NCBI RefSeq assembly: GCF_011397635.1
Contig: NC_064765.1
Coordinates: 379,001-443,000 of the forward strand
Source of the DNA: Epinephelus fuscoguttatus
Lineage: Eukaryota > Chordata > Actinopteri > Perciformes > Serranidae
DNA length: 64,000 nt
Reading direction: 5' to 3'
The notes beneath the pieces were generated by a model that saw only the letters and a list, made by a program, of their open reading frames with translations, was not told the origin of the DNA and made no database searches. The number at the start of each line of letters is the position of its first letter. The first letter of the stretch is position 1. The position numbers and the translations under genes were made by a program. Below are positions 12,383-23,759 of this stretch, in pieces.

Positions 12383-15300
12383 ATTGTGTCATGTGGATTA
12401 CTGTTAATTTATCATGCTGATCTGTTCTGTACGACATCTATTGCACGTCTGTCCGTCCTGGAAGAGGGATCCCTCCTCAGTTGCTCTTCCTGAGGTTTCT
12501 ACCGTTTTTTCCCCGTTAAAGGGTTTTTTGGGGAGTTTTTCCTGATCAGCTGTGAGGGTCATAAGGACAGAGGGATGTCGTATGCTGTAAAGCCCTGTGA
12601 GGCAAATTGTGATTTGTGATATTGGGCTTTATAAATAAAATTGAATTGAATTGAATTGAAGACATAGAACAGTCAGAGACATGGAGGTTCTCCAACAGCA
12701 CCTCCATCACATATGTTGACACAGCTGAACTAACTTGTCAACCATTTTCATCTTACATGAGCACGCACACATTACTCTTCTTCTCCCCACGTCACAGGGA
12801 GGGCAGGAACCAGAATGAGAAGACCTTCGGCCTTCCTCCAGAGGATGTCTTCCAGGCCATCTACAGGTCAGAGCTGATGTCAGGTGATTAAACGTGTCGA
12901 CGAGTTGTCTGTCTGCAGAGTTTCACTCCTCTGTTAACTCCTCCCTCCAGGTCAGAGGAGGAGATGCTGAAGTTCATGGGTCTGATGAACTCTTCCTGGG
13001 TTCTAGATGGACACGACATCGTGACGGCGTTCAACCTCTCCTGCTTTCAGAACATCATTGATCTGGGAGGTGAGAGGTTAAACTGTGACCTGAGAACAAG
13101 ACGAACCTACAAGTTCATGCTTTGACTTCCTGTTGACATCATTGTGTCTGAATAACTCCCAGGATGCACTGGGGCTCTGGCCCGTGAGATGGTGAAGGCG
13201 TACCCGTCCTCCTCCGTCACAGTGTTTGACCTCCCGCAAGTGGTCGAGATGGCCCAGAAACATTTCTGTCAGGAGGACGACACCGTGCTCTTCCAGAGCG
13301 GTGAGTCTTTGCTCCCAATAAAGTGGCAGCTGAGTCTCATTTACAGGTTATTAATTATAATAAACTAACATCAGACCTCCTCTGAGAACTGTCACCTTAT
13401 CGTGGTGGAAGAGTTTGAGTGCCCTAATGACCCAAGGAGCTATGCTGTCAGGGGCGTGGTGGTGGCAAGGTGGTCTGATCCTCGGTTACAGAAGTTGGCT
13501 CTTGGGACATAGAATGTGCCTCTCTGGCGGGGAAGGAGCCGGAGCTGGTTGAGCGCCACCGGCTAGACGTAGTCGGCCTCACCTCAACACATAGTTCCGG
13601 CTCTGGAACCCAAGTCCTTGAGAGTGGTTGGACTCTCTCCTTTGCTGGAGTTGCTCTGGGTGAGAGGCAGAGGGCTGGGGTGGGCTTTCTGATAGCACCC
13701 AGACTCTCTGCCTGTACGTTGGGGTTCACCCCAGTAGATGAAAGGGTTGCTTCCCTGTGCCTTCGGTCTGCGCTTATGGGCCGAACAGCAGTTCAGAGTA
13801 CCCGCCCTTTTTGGAGTCCCTGGGACGGGTGCTGGACAGTGCCCCTACCAGGGACTCCATTGTTCTGCTTAAACACTCACGTGGGGTAAGAAAGCAGGAC
13901 CTGGAGGGGCGTGACTGGGAGGAATGGCCTGCCCAATCTAAACCCGAGTGGTATTCAGTTATTGGACTTCTGTGCGGGTCGCAGTTTGGCCATAACTAAC
14001 ACCATGTTCGAGCATAAGGATGTCCATCGGTGCACGTGGCACCAGGACAGCCTAGGTCGCAGGTCAGTGATCGACTTTGTAGTCGTATCATTTGACCTGC
14101 GGCCGTATGTTCTGGACATTCGGGTGAAGAAAGGAGCAGAGCTGTCAACTGATTACCACCTGGTGGTGAGTTGGATCAGATGGCAGGGGAGGATGCTGCA
14201 CAGACCTGGCAGGCCCAATCAAGTAGATAGGGTCTGCTGGGAACGCCTGGCAGAAGAACCTGTCAAGATAATCTTCAACTCCCACCTCCAGGAGAGCTTT
14301 GACCGCGTCCCGAGGGCAGAAGGAGACATTGACTCTGAATGGGCCTTGTTCCACTCGGCCATTGTCGAGGCTGGGGCCAGTCGCGGCAGTAATCCCTGAA
14401 CACAGTGTTTCCCATTAATTAACGAAACTATGGCGGCCCGCCATAGTTTAATTTGACCCGCCATAGTTTTTAAATAAAAGATTTAGGCTGCCGAAAGTAT
14501 TGACTTCTCATGATATAAATAATATCTCGAACGCCGTAGCATTTTGTGCCGATGTGCTCAGGCTGTCAGATCCAGCGCTCGACAGTGCGAGCGTTTCACT
14601 CGACTAAAAATACGTGTGTGCAAACTGTAAAAAATATTTAGGGGCACATGTGTGCGTAAAAAAAATCAGCCGAAGCAGCCTATATTGTTGTCAATAAAAA
14701 TATATGATAATCTAACCGCAAATTTTGGAGGAACTCCAGCCGCCTTCCCTCTTCCCTCTTCCCTCTTCCCCGTGTGACACGGTTATGGGCGCTTTTCCAA
14801 GCCACTGTTGGCACAATGAATATAAGTCCCACTGTCGGCTGGGTGGAAATAAGTCAAAGGGCTCTAGTTTCCCGGCTTAGCGCAGGGTGGCGAACCCCGC
14901 GCAGAGCTAGTTTTGAGCAGCGCAACCCGAGTCACGCTCAGTTTGGTAGTTTGGCAGACCGAGGTGCGCTGAGATGGGTTTGGTGGCGCAGCAGGGGGAG
15001 GTGCTGACAGATCCAGCTTGCCGCAGTGACAGTTTCGTGCCAAAAGGCTTCGCTGAAGGTGCGCTAAAAGCTCGCCATCTGAAACCAGGTCGACTGTCAG
15101 CGCAGGGGGAGCGCAGCCGGTGTTAGCCGAAGTTTGGCTGACCGGCAGACAGTGCGCACACGTCACCAAAACCTCACAGGCAGGTTTCCAGAATGTCAGG
15201 CACATTAACGACGCAATAAATACCCACAAAAAACACTATTCAACGCAACTATCTGCAATCAGCACATAAATGTATCTCTATATTGACTGTCCCGTCACAT

Positions 15301-18300
15301 CTGATGTCAGATCAAAGGGGATTGGCACCGTTTGGCACGTTTGGCATGCGTAATGGAAACCCAACCTGATTTGATTAACAAAACTAATGAGTTCACATCC
15401 CTCTCAGCCAACCACAAACAGCCACAGCATCAGATAGGGAGTATATGTTCAGCATCTGTCATCTTAGACTCATATAATTGGTGTGATGTGTGTAAAACCC
15501 ACTCCACGCCTTCTCTCCTCCCTCTTTCCGACTTGCGCAGTTAGGAGGGACGGAGGCGGGACAGACGAGAAGCTGCGCCAGCACGCACGGTGTGCCAAAC
15601 TTGCAAAATCCCCCTGGCCACACCCAGTTGGCGAAGCGCAGGTGCGCCCCCGCCTCGCCCGGTCTGCGAAACTAGAGCCCAAAGTGTGGAGAAGAGGGAC
15701 CGGGAAAAGCGGCGGACCTCCGGGGAAGCCTGCTCCATTCTCCCCACAGTTAGGGACCGTTCGCCACGGTACTGCTGCTGGGCAGGGTGGAAATAAGTCC
15801 TGCAGAGTTACAGAGGACCTGGAGAATGTTTTAGGATAGTAATAACATTATATAAGATAATCATATTACATAGATAATATAAGATAATAACATTAAAGAC
15901 AAAATGAAATTGCAATACTTTTTCAAAACTTGATGATTTTACCTTTCTGTACATTTTGTATACAAATTCATTTCAATTTCAATTTACAACGTTCAAAATT
16001 TTCTTGGGGGTCCCCCCCCCCCCATAGTTTCCCAAAACACTGCTGAACACGCTGGTGGACACCAGAGGTTAGGGGAGCCGTGAGGCTGAAGAAGGAGGCC
16101 TACAGGGCATAGTTAGTCTGTGGGTCTCCGGAAGCAGCTGACGGGTACCGGTGAGCCAAGCGGAGTGCAGTAGCAGCAGTCCCGGAGGCAAAAACTCGGG
16201 CGTGGGAGGAGTTCAGTGAGGCCATGGTGAAAGACTATCGATTGACTCCAAAGAGGTTCTGGCAAACTGTCCGGTGCCTCAGGGGAGGAAGGCGGCATCA
16301 AACAGAGCCAGAGGTCTGGGGGTCGGGTCGTCCAATTTCTGGGGCAGAAGTCACCGAGGTAGTGAAGCAACTCCGCAGTGGCAGAGCCCTGGGGGTGGAC
16401 GAGATTCGCCCTGGATATCTCAAGGCTCTGGATGTTGTATGGCTGTCCTGGTTGACACGCCTCTGCAACATTGCGTGGACATCGGGGGCAGTGCCTCTGG
16501 AGTGGCAGACCGGGGTGGTGGTCCCCATTTTCAAGAAAGGGGACCAGAGGGTGTGTTCCAACTACAGGGGGATCACACTCCTCTGCCTACCCGGTAAGGT
16601 CTACTCCAGGGTGCTGGAGAAGAGGGTCCGGTTGATAGTTGAAACTCAGATTGAGGAGGAGCAATGTGGTTTTCGTCCCAGACGCGGAACCATGGACCAG
16701 CTCTTTACCCTCGCCAGGGTGCTGGAGGGGGCATGGGAGTTTGCCCAACCAGTCCACATGTGTTTTGTGGATTTGGAGAAGGCTTACGACCATGTCCCCA
16801 GGGGCATCCTGTGGGGGGTGCTCCGGGAGTATGGGGTTGGTGGCCCCTTGCTAAGGGCCATCCAGTCCCTGTACCGAAGGAGTGCGAGTCTGGTTCGTGT
16901 GGCTGGCAGTAAGTCGGACCTGTTCCCGGTGAGAGTTGGACTCCGCCAGAGCTGTTACCAGTTCTGTTCATAACTTTCATGGACAGAATTTCTAGGCACA
17001 GCCCAGTGGTGGAGGGTGTCAGGTTCGGTGATGGGAGAATCTCGTCCCTGCTTTTTGCGGATGACGTGGTCCTCCTAGCTCCATCGAACAGTGACCTCCA
17101 GCTCTCGCTGGGGCGGTTCGCAGCTGAGTGTGAAGCGGCTAGGATGAGAATCAGCACCTCCAAGTCCGAGGCCATGGTCCTCAGCCGGAAAAGGGTGGAT
17201 TGCCCGCTCCAGGTCAGGGGGGAGGTCCTGCCTTTGGTGGAGGAGTTTAAGTATCTTGGGATCTTTTTCACGAGTGAGGGTAGGATGGAGCGGGAGATTG
17301 ACAGGCGGACTGGGGCGGCGTCAGCAGTGATGCAGGCGCTTAACCGGTCCATTGTGGTGAAGAGGGAACTTAGCCAGAAAGCAAAGCTCTCGATTTACAG
17401 GTCCATCTACGTTCCAACCCTCACCTATGGTCACGAGCTCTGGGTAGTGACTGAAAGAACAAGATCGCGAGTACAAGCGGGGTACCTCCGCAGGGTGGCT
17501 GGGCTCAGTCTTAGGGATAGGGTGAGGAGCTCAGACATCCGGGAGGGACTCGGAGTAGACCCACTGCTCCTTCACATCGAGAGGAGCCAGTTGAGGTGGT
17601 TTGGGCATCTGGTAAGGATGCCTTTCGGACACCTCCTTCTGGACGCCTCCCTTGGGAGGTGTTTCAGGCATGTCCAACCGGGAGGAGATCTCGGGCCGCC
17701 CCAGGACACGCTGGAGGGACTACATCACCCGGCTGGCCTGGGAACACCTCGGGGTTCCCTCGGAAGAGCTGATGGAAGTGGCTGGGGAGAGGACTGTCTG
17801 GGCTTCTTTGCTGAGGCTGCTGCTCCCGCGACCCAGACCCGGATAAGCGGAGGACGACGAGTACGAGTAACATGAGAACCTCCTCCGTGTTTAACACCAC
17901 ATGGGTTATTAATTATAATAAACTAACATCAGAACCTCCTCCGTGTTTAACACCACACGAGTTATTAATTATAATAAACTAACATCAGAACCTCCTCCGT
18001 GTTTAACACCACACGAGTTATTAATTATAATAAACTAACATCAGAACCTCCTCCGTGTTTAACACCACACGAGTTATTAATTATAATAAACTAACATCAG
18101 AACCTCCTCCGTGTTTAACACCACACGGGTTATTAATTATAATGAACTAAACATCAGAATCTCCTCCGTGTTTAACACCACACGGGTTATTAATTATAAT
18201 AAACTAAACAGGATGTGTTCCAGGATCTGTGTTAGTCTGAGGGAGGTGTTCCTAATAAAGTGAGAGCTCATTTAAACAGATGTCTTGACGTCCTGCAGGA

Positions 18301-21300
18301 GATTTCTTCAGTGGTGAGGTTCCTCCTGCTGACCTCTACGTTCTGGCCCGAATCCTCCATGACTGGCCTGAGGAGAAGTGTCTGACGCTGCTGAGGAAGA
18401 TCTACCACACTTGCAGGCCAGGTGAGTCCTACTGTGTGTGTCCACTGTGTGATTCTGGTCTGTCCCAGACTAAAGACGACCAGCGGTAAAGAAACGTGGT
18501 GATATCTTTGGTTGTCCTACGTCACACAGTCAGAGAGGTTCAAACATGGTCGTTGTCACAGTCTGTGATCAAAGACAGCCTGGGATCAAATTCTGACTGT
18601 GTGATGCTGTCACCACCAATGTCTACTAACCAACCAATAGAAATGCAGCATGACATCAGTGCCACAATGCTAAATGCTAATAGATGCTAATAAATACACT
18701 TCAAGCTCTTGTTACAAAATTTTGTTGGCCTCTGTTCCTCCATCACATCCTCACTGTGACCTCGTCACAAATGTGTATAAATGTGTCTGAATGTGTATAA
18801 ATGTGTATAAATGTGTATAAATGTGTATGAATGTGTATAAATGTGTATAAATGTGTATGAATGAGTATGAATGTGTATGAATGTGTATAAATGTGTATAA
18901 ATGTGTATGAATGAGTATGAATGTGTATGAATGTGTATAAATGTGTATAAATGTGTATGAATGTGTATAAATGTGTATAAATGTGTATGAATGTGTATGA
19001 ATGAGTATGAATGTGTATAAATGAGTATGAATGTGTATGAATGTGTATGAATGTGTATAAATGTGTATGAATGTGTATGAATGTGTATGAATATGTATAA
19101 ATGTGTCTGAATGTGTATGAATGAGTATAAATGTGTATGAATGTGTATGAATGTGTATAAATGTGTATGAATGAGTATAAATGTGTATGAATGTGTATAA
19201 ATGTGTATAAATGTGTATGAATGTGTATAAATGTGTCTGAATGTGTCTGAATGTGTATGAATGTGTCTGAATGTGTTTAAATGTGTATAAATGTGTATGA
19301 ATGAGTATAAATGTGTATGAATGTGTATAAATGTGTATAAATGTGTATGAATGTGTATAAATGTGTCTGAATGTGTCTGAATGTGTATAAATGTGTCTGA
19401 ATGTGTTTAAATGTGTATAAATGTGTATAAATGTGTATGAATGTGTATAAATGTGTATAAATGTGTCTGAATGTGTATAAATGTGTATAAATGTGTATGA
19501 ATATGTATAAATGTGTATGAATGTGTGTGAATGTGTATAAATGTGTATAAATGTGTATGAATGTGTATAAATGTGTCTGAATGTGTAGAGATGTGTATGA
19601 ATGTGTATAAATGTGTATGAATGTGTATAAATGTGTATAAATGTGTATGAATGTGTATAAATGTGTCTGAATGTGTAGAGATGTGTATGAATGTGTATAA
19701 ATGTGTATGAATGTGTATAAATGTGTATAAATGTGTCTGAATGTGTATAAATGTGTATAAATGTGTATGAATATGTATAAATGTGTATGAATGAGTCTGA
19801 ATGTGTATGAATGTGTATAAATGTGTATGAATGTGTATAAATGTGTCTGAATGTGTTTAAATGTGTATGAATGTGTTTAAATGTGTATGAATGTGTATAA
19901 ATGTGTATGAATGTGTATAAATGTGTATGAATGTGTATAAATGTGTATAAATGTGTATGAATGTGTCTGAATGTGTATAAATGTGTATGAATGTGTATGA
20001 ATGTGTATAAATGTGTATGAATGTGTATAAATGTGTATGAATGTGTCTGAATGTGTATAAATGTGTATGAATGTGTATAAATGTGTATGAATATGTATGA
20101 AAGTGTATAAATGTGTATGAATGTGTATTAGAGTGTATGAATATGTATGAAAGTGTATAAATGTGTATGAATGTGTATTAGAGTGTATAAATATGTATGA
20201 AAGTGTATAAATGTGTACGACTGTGTTTAAAAATGTGTCTGAATGTGTATAAATGTGTCTGAATGTGTATAAATGTGTATGAATGTGTATAGATGTGTAT
20301 GAATGAGTATGAATGTGTATAAATGTGTATGAATGTGTATGAATGTGTATGAATGTGTATGAATGTGTATGAATGTGTATAAATGTGTATGAATGTGTAT
20401 AAATGTGTCTGAATGTGTAGAGATGTGTATAAATGTGTCTGAATGTGTATAAATGTGTATAAATGTGTATAAATGTGTATGAATGTGTATGAGAGTGTAT
20501 AAATGTGTCTGAATGTGTATAAATGTGTATAAATGTGTATGAATGTGTATAAATGTCTATGAATGTGTATGAGAGTGTATAAATATGTATGAAAGTGTAT
20601 GAATGTGTATGACTGTGTTTAAAAATGTGTATAAAAATGTGTATAAATGTGTATAAATGTGTATGAATATGTATGAATGTGTATGACTGTGTTTAAAAAT
20701 GTGTATAAAAATGTGTATAAATGTGTATGAATGTGTATGAGAGTGTATAAATATGTATGAAAGTGTATGAATGTGTATGACTGTGTTTAAAAATGTGTAT
20801 AAAAATGTGTATAAATGTGTATAAATGTGTATGAATATGTATGAATGTGTATGACTGTGTTTAAAAATGTGTATAAAAATGTGTATAAATGTGTATAAAT
20901 GTGTATGAATATGTATGAATGTGTATGACTGTGTTTAAAAATGTGTATAAAAATGTGTATAAATGTGTATGAATGTGTGTATATATGTGTCAATGTGTAT
21001 CAATGACGTCCACAGCTTCACTTCTGAACCCAACCAGCTCTATTAAAGAGAGTGAAACAGTGTCAGTGGAGAGCACATGTTGTGTCTGCAGGACAGACGA
21101 TCAACATGTCTGTCACACGTCTGAGACACGTTGTGTGTTTATTCTCACACTCTGAGTCCTCAGTATGTTTGTGGTCGTCCTGGCAGGTGGCGGCGTCCTG
21201 CTGGTGGAAGCCATGCTGTTTGAGAACAGACGAGGGCCCGTCATGACTCAGATCTTCTCCCTCAACATGCTGGTGCAGGCGGAGGGACGGGAGCGCCCGC

Positions 21301-21398
21301 CGTCCGAGTACACACGCATCCTCAACAAGACCGGCTTCCACAACATCCAGTTGTGCCGCACGGGCAAGTCTTACGATGCCATCCTGGCCATCAGATGA
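10609..21398 (+). CDS. asmt: Acetylserotonin O-methyltransferase (complete, 8 coding exons)
   Basis: ASMT transfers a methyl group from S-adenosylmethionine to N-acetylserotonin, the last step of melatonin synthesis, in the cytosol of pineal and retinal cells. Coding exons: 10609-10689, 10951-11125, 11231-11360, 12798-12866, 12951-13069, 13163-13300, 18299-18421, 21187-21398. All junctions are GT-AG and the phases join to 348 codons, against 345 residues in human ASMT. The N-terminal part (FNGFRVSK, FSACELGVFDLLL) is the dimerisation/winged-helix domain. The SAM-binding motif IIDLGGCTGALA (about 186-197) has Cys where human has Gly. The catalytic His is in ILHDW (H258), followed by CRPGGGVLLVEAM and the ending YDAILAIR. 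The ATG at 10609 is chosen because MAEHLSQSELDYPFKLLEYF aligns with the family start. Introns 3, 6 and 7 are swollen by transposons and a minisatellite. No lesion is seen in the coding sequence. Confidence 0.96.
10752..10918. repeat. 21-bp tandem repeat in asmt intron 1
   Basis: About seven imperfect copies of ACTGATCAATATGATCTATA, some with a TTAACTGTTTGATGTGATCA variant, ending about 30 bp before the exon 2 acceptor. Short, AT-rich and not coding. Confidence 0.88.
11779..12660 (+). mobile_element. L2-like LINE 3' fragment in asmt intron 3
   Basis: Starts at CTGGCTCAGGCTTGTCCTGT, just after the end of the element's reverse-transcriptase frame, and ends with the tail TTTATAAATAAAATTGAATT plus further GAATT repeats. 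It is nearly identical to the 3' ends of the L2-like copies at 39615-41971 and 47440-50125, so it is a severely 5'-truncated insertion. It contains four copies of a 24-bp unit (about 11926-12025) and two CT tracts shared with the other copies. Confidence 0.93.
14404..16042. mobile_element. hAT-like non-autonomous DNA transposon inside the LINE
   Basis: The insertion is bounded by the direct repeat CTGAACAC at 14396-14403 and 16043-16050, an 8-bp target duplication typical of hAT elements. The ends are roughly inverted: AGTGTTTCCC at the left, and AAAACACTG at the right. CATAGTTT motifs occur near both ends. Removing the insert restores continuous LINE sequence. No transposase frame is visible, so it is non-autonomous. 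A further inverted-repeat element sits inside it. Confidence 0.75.
14859..15680. mobile_element. 822-bp terminal-inverted-repeat element nested in the hAT-like element
   Basis: Perfect 13-bp terminal inverted repeats: GGGCTCTAGTTTC at 14859-14871 and GAAACTAGAGCCC at 15668-15680, flanked by AAA on both sides (possible 3-bp target duplication). The ends are GC-rich and carry CG-rich subterminal sequence. No credible protein. I do not recognise the family. Confidence 0.6.
16224..17875 (+). pseudogene. LINE reverse transcriptase remnant (two frames)
   Basis: The RT of the RTE/Rex3-like element in asmt intron 6. Frame 1 (16224-16973) has the finger/palm motifs VVVPIFKKGDQRVCSNYRGI, QCGFRPRRGTMDQLF and the motif-A segment FVDLEKAYDHVPRG. 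Frame 2 (16979-17875) has the catalytic SLLFADDVVLLA box, EEFKYLGIFF and the C-terminal LRWFGHLVRMP. A deletion just after GLRQ (expected to continue GCPLSP) breaks the protein between motif B and the FADD box, and the last part is shifted again after about 17640. A relic, not a host gene. Confidence 0.88.
17875..18215. repeat. 56-bp tandem repeat in asmt intron 6
   Basis: Six copies of a 56-bp unit (AACCTCCTCCGTGTTTAACA ... TTAATTATAATAAACTAACA). A partial copy lies at about 13345-13385 on the other side of the LINE, which shows that the LINE inserted into this array. Confidence 0.9.
18775..20998. repeat. 10-bp minisatellite in asmt intron 7
   Basis: About 220 copies of ATGTGTATAA or ATGTGTATGA, with TCTGA, AGTAT and TTTAA variants. 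A longer pattern containing TATGACTGTGTTTAAAAATG recurs about every 120 bp near the right end (about 20590-20950). It fills most of intron 7. No coding content. Confidence 0.97.
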
Positions 21399-23130
21399 GC
21401 TGGAGACAGGTGGGAGAAGGAAGTGCTGGAGACAGGTGGGAGGAGTCTCAGAGGAAGTACAGGAACTTTTCAAAGACTTGAGAGGGTTTGTAGGACGACA
21501 TGATCTGATCAACTCTGAACACCAAAATGTTTCCTGTGTCAGAGCTGACGGAGCTACAGTTTCCTTTGTGACGACACATCAGCCTGTTTTTATCGTATCT
21601 CCCCGACATAGACGTTTCTCTGGACCGAAGCTGCTGCAGGAAGTTTCTGATCAGTGTCTGAAGCACATCTGTGGAAACAAACAGAAACTCTTCAGGGTCA
21701 AAGAAAAATTTTAGGAAATACTCTGATTCCAACTGACAGCCAGCAACACGTTAGCTTAGCTTAGCTCAGTTTTGCATAACGACTGGAAACAGGTAGAAAC
21801 AGTGAGCCTGGCTCCGTCTAAAATCAGCCCACCACCCAGCCTACATCTGTATGTGGGGCCCTTATATGAGACTGTCCACAGGATCCATATTGACCCCACA
21901 CAGGTGTGTTCACCCAGGTAGGCTCCACGTCAGTACTGCTGGAGCTGCCTGGTAGCAACAGTGATGGGCTCAAAATGGACGTCTTCTCTGGGGCTCACCT
22001 GGGTAAACAAACCGATGTGGGGTCAGTATGGAGCCTTTGGACAGTCCCACACAGGGGCCCCTTATTCAGCCCACATACAGATGTTGGCTGGGCTGCACAT
22101 CTAAACAAAACCCTCACATTTTATATGTCTTTGTTAATACACACAAAAACCAAAGTGTAAAAATGTTGTCAGTTATCTGAACAAGTTTAAAGATGCACTG
22201 ATGAGACGGGGGGTCAGAGCAGTTGGGGGTTTGATGCTTTGCTCTGAGGCACCTCAGCAGCCCCAGGATCCTGAGCCGTCAGCTCTCTGGCTCCCAGTCC
22301 ACATCCAGTGTTTGGTCCATTTAGGGACTTGAACTTGTGAGTCTCCTCAGACTGAGCTGCCGCCGCCCCGGGCTGTGAGCTTCCGACTGACCTCGTTTTA
22401 AAAAGAGAGGACGATGATTTACTGTGACGGGTTTGTTTTTGTGACTGAACTGAATCATGATTCATATACACAGTCTGATCTTTGTAACCATCATCACTGT
22501 CTGTGAAGCAGCAGAGACAGGGGAACTAAAAACCAACCAGAGTCTTTATTTAATAGCTTTTAAGAAACAGAGATGTGTCTCAGCATGAACTAATCTCAGT
22601 GTACACACACTAGGCAGACCTGTGTGATCCTGGTGCACAGACTGACCCAGGTGTGTCTGACCCTCTGTTAATGACAGATATCTGTGAGACAGACAAAGAT
22701 GAAAAAGAGAAAAAGACAATATTATAACCTAAAATAAATCCGACCTCACCAAACTAAAATCTAAGAACCACAGATTCACTCTTGAGTTTTTACACCTGTG
22801 TTCAGGTGAGACCCTCACCAGGGGCAGGATGTCTTCAGGTTGTCTGTCCGTCTGTCCCATTCTCGTCAACAGATGTCAAGAACGGCTTGAGGGAGTTTCA
22901 TTCAATTTGGCACAAATGTCCACTCTGACTGTAGAATGAACTGATGAGAATTTTCTATCCAAAAGGTCAAAGGTCAGCTTGACTGTGACATCATCATGTT
23001 TTAACGTCATATCTCAGGAACAGAAGAGGAGACATTTGGTCAGATACTGAATTGGTGACTCTAATCTTGAAACTGTGCTGATTGTATAGATCTTCTGTGT
23101 GTGAAGCATCCATGTTTTCACTGACATGGA
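21399..23130 (+). other. asmt: asmt 3' UTR and downstream flank, with a degraded interspersed repeat
   Basis: Sequence after the asmt stop. There is no strong AATAAA close by; one lies at 22733-22738, so the transcript end is uncertain. About 22205-22385 resembles a degraded fish LINE/SINE tail (AGCAGTTGGGGGTT, GCACCTCAGCAG, GGGACTTGAAC), the same type as at 25605-25870. No gene is seen in the rest. Confidence 0.45.
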
Positions 23131-23137
23131 TGGAGAC

Positions 23138-23745
23138 TGTCAGAGACACTGGACTGGTGGGCGGAGTCATACAACCACAGGGTGGACTGGTGGGCGGAGT
23201 CATACAACCACAGGCTGGACTGGTGGGCGGGGTCATACAACCACAGGGTGGACTGGTGGGCGGAGTCATACAACCACAGGGTGGACTGGTGGGCGGAGTC
23301 ATACAACCACAGGTGGGCTGGTGGGCGGAGTCATACAACCACAAGGTGGACTGGTGGGCGGGGTCATACAACCACAGGGTGGACTGGTGGGCGGAGTCAT
23401 ACAACCACAGGTGGGCTGGTGGGCGGGGTCATACAACCACAGGGTGGGCTGGTGGGCGGAGTCATACAACCACAGGGTGGACTGGTGGGCGGAGTCATAC
23501 AACCACAGGGTGGACTGGTGGGCGGAGTCATACAACCACAGGGTGGACTGGTGGGCGGAGTCATACAACCACAGGGTGGACTGGTGGGCGGAGTCATACA
23601 ACCACAGGGTGGACTGGTGGGCGGAGTCATACAACCACAGGGTGGACTGGTGGGCGGGGTCATACAACCACAGGGTGGACTGGTGGGCGGAGTCATACAA
23701 CCACAGGGTGGACTGGTGGGCGGAGTCATACAACCACAGGGGCGG
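23138..23745. repeat. 33-bp minisatellite downstream of asmt
   Basis: About 18 copies of a 33-bp unit (GGACTGGTGGGCGGAGTCAT, then ACAACCACAGGGT); a few are one base shorter. Because 33 is divisible by three, all six frames can stay open and give 130-228-residue artefacts. Every unit carries TGGGCGGAGT, a match to the GC-box consensus. Confidence 0.97.
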
Positions 23746-23759
23746 TGACTCTTGTTCAG

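Larger units (their letters stand above)
13386..17870 (+). mobile_element. RTE/Rex3-like non-LTR retrotransposon in asmt intron 6, interrupted and decayed
   Basis: A near full-length LINE in the same orientation as asmt. It begins near GAACTGTCACCTTATCGTGG and ends near ACCCGGATAAGCGGAGGACG; a GGATAAGCGG-type 3' end is common in fish LINEs of this kind. The 5' half (about 13440-14400) matches an APE-type endonuclease domain in broken frames (WTLSFAGVALGERQRAGVGF, NTMFEHKDVHRCTWHQDSLG). The 3' half is the reverse transcriptase. The endonuclease motif expected as GDFNAH is missing near 13862-13885, which reads LLKHSRG, so the copy is dead. The clade assignment is from memory of RT motifs and is less certain than the LINE call. 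A foreign 1.6-kb element occupies 14404-16042. Confidence 0.85.
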
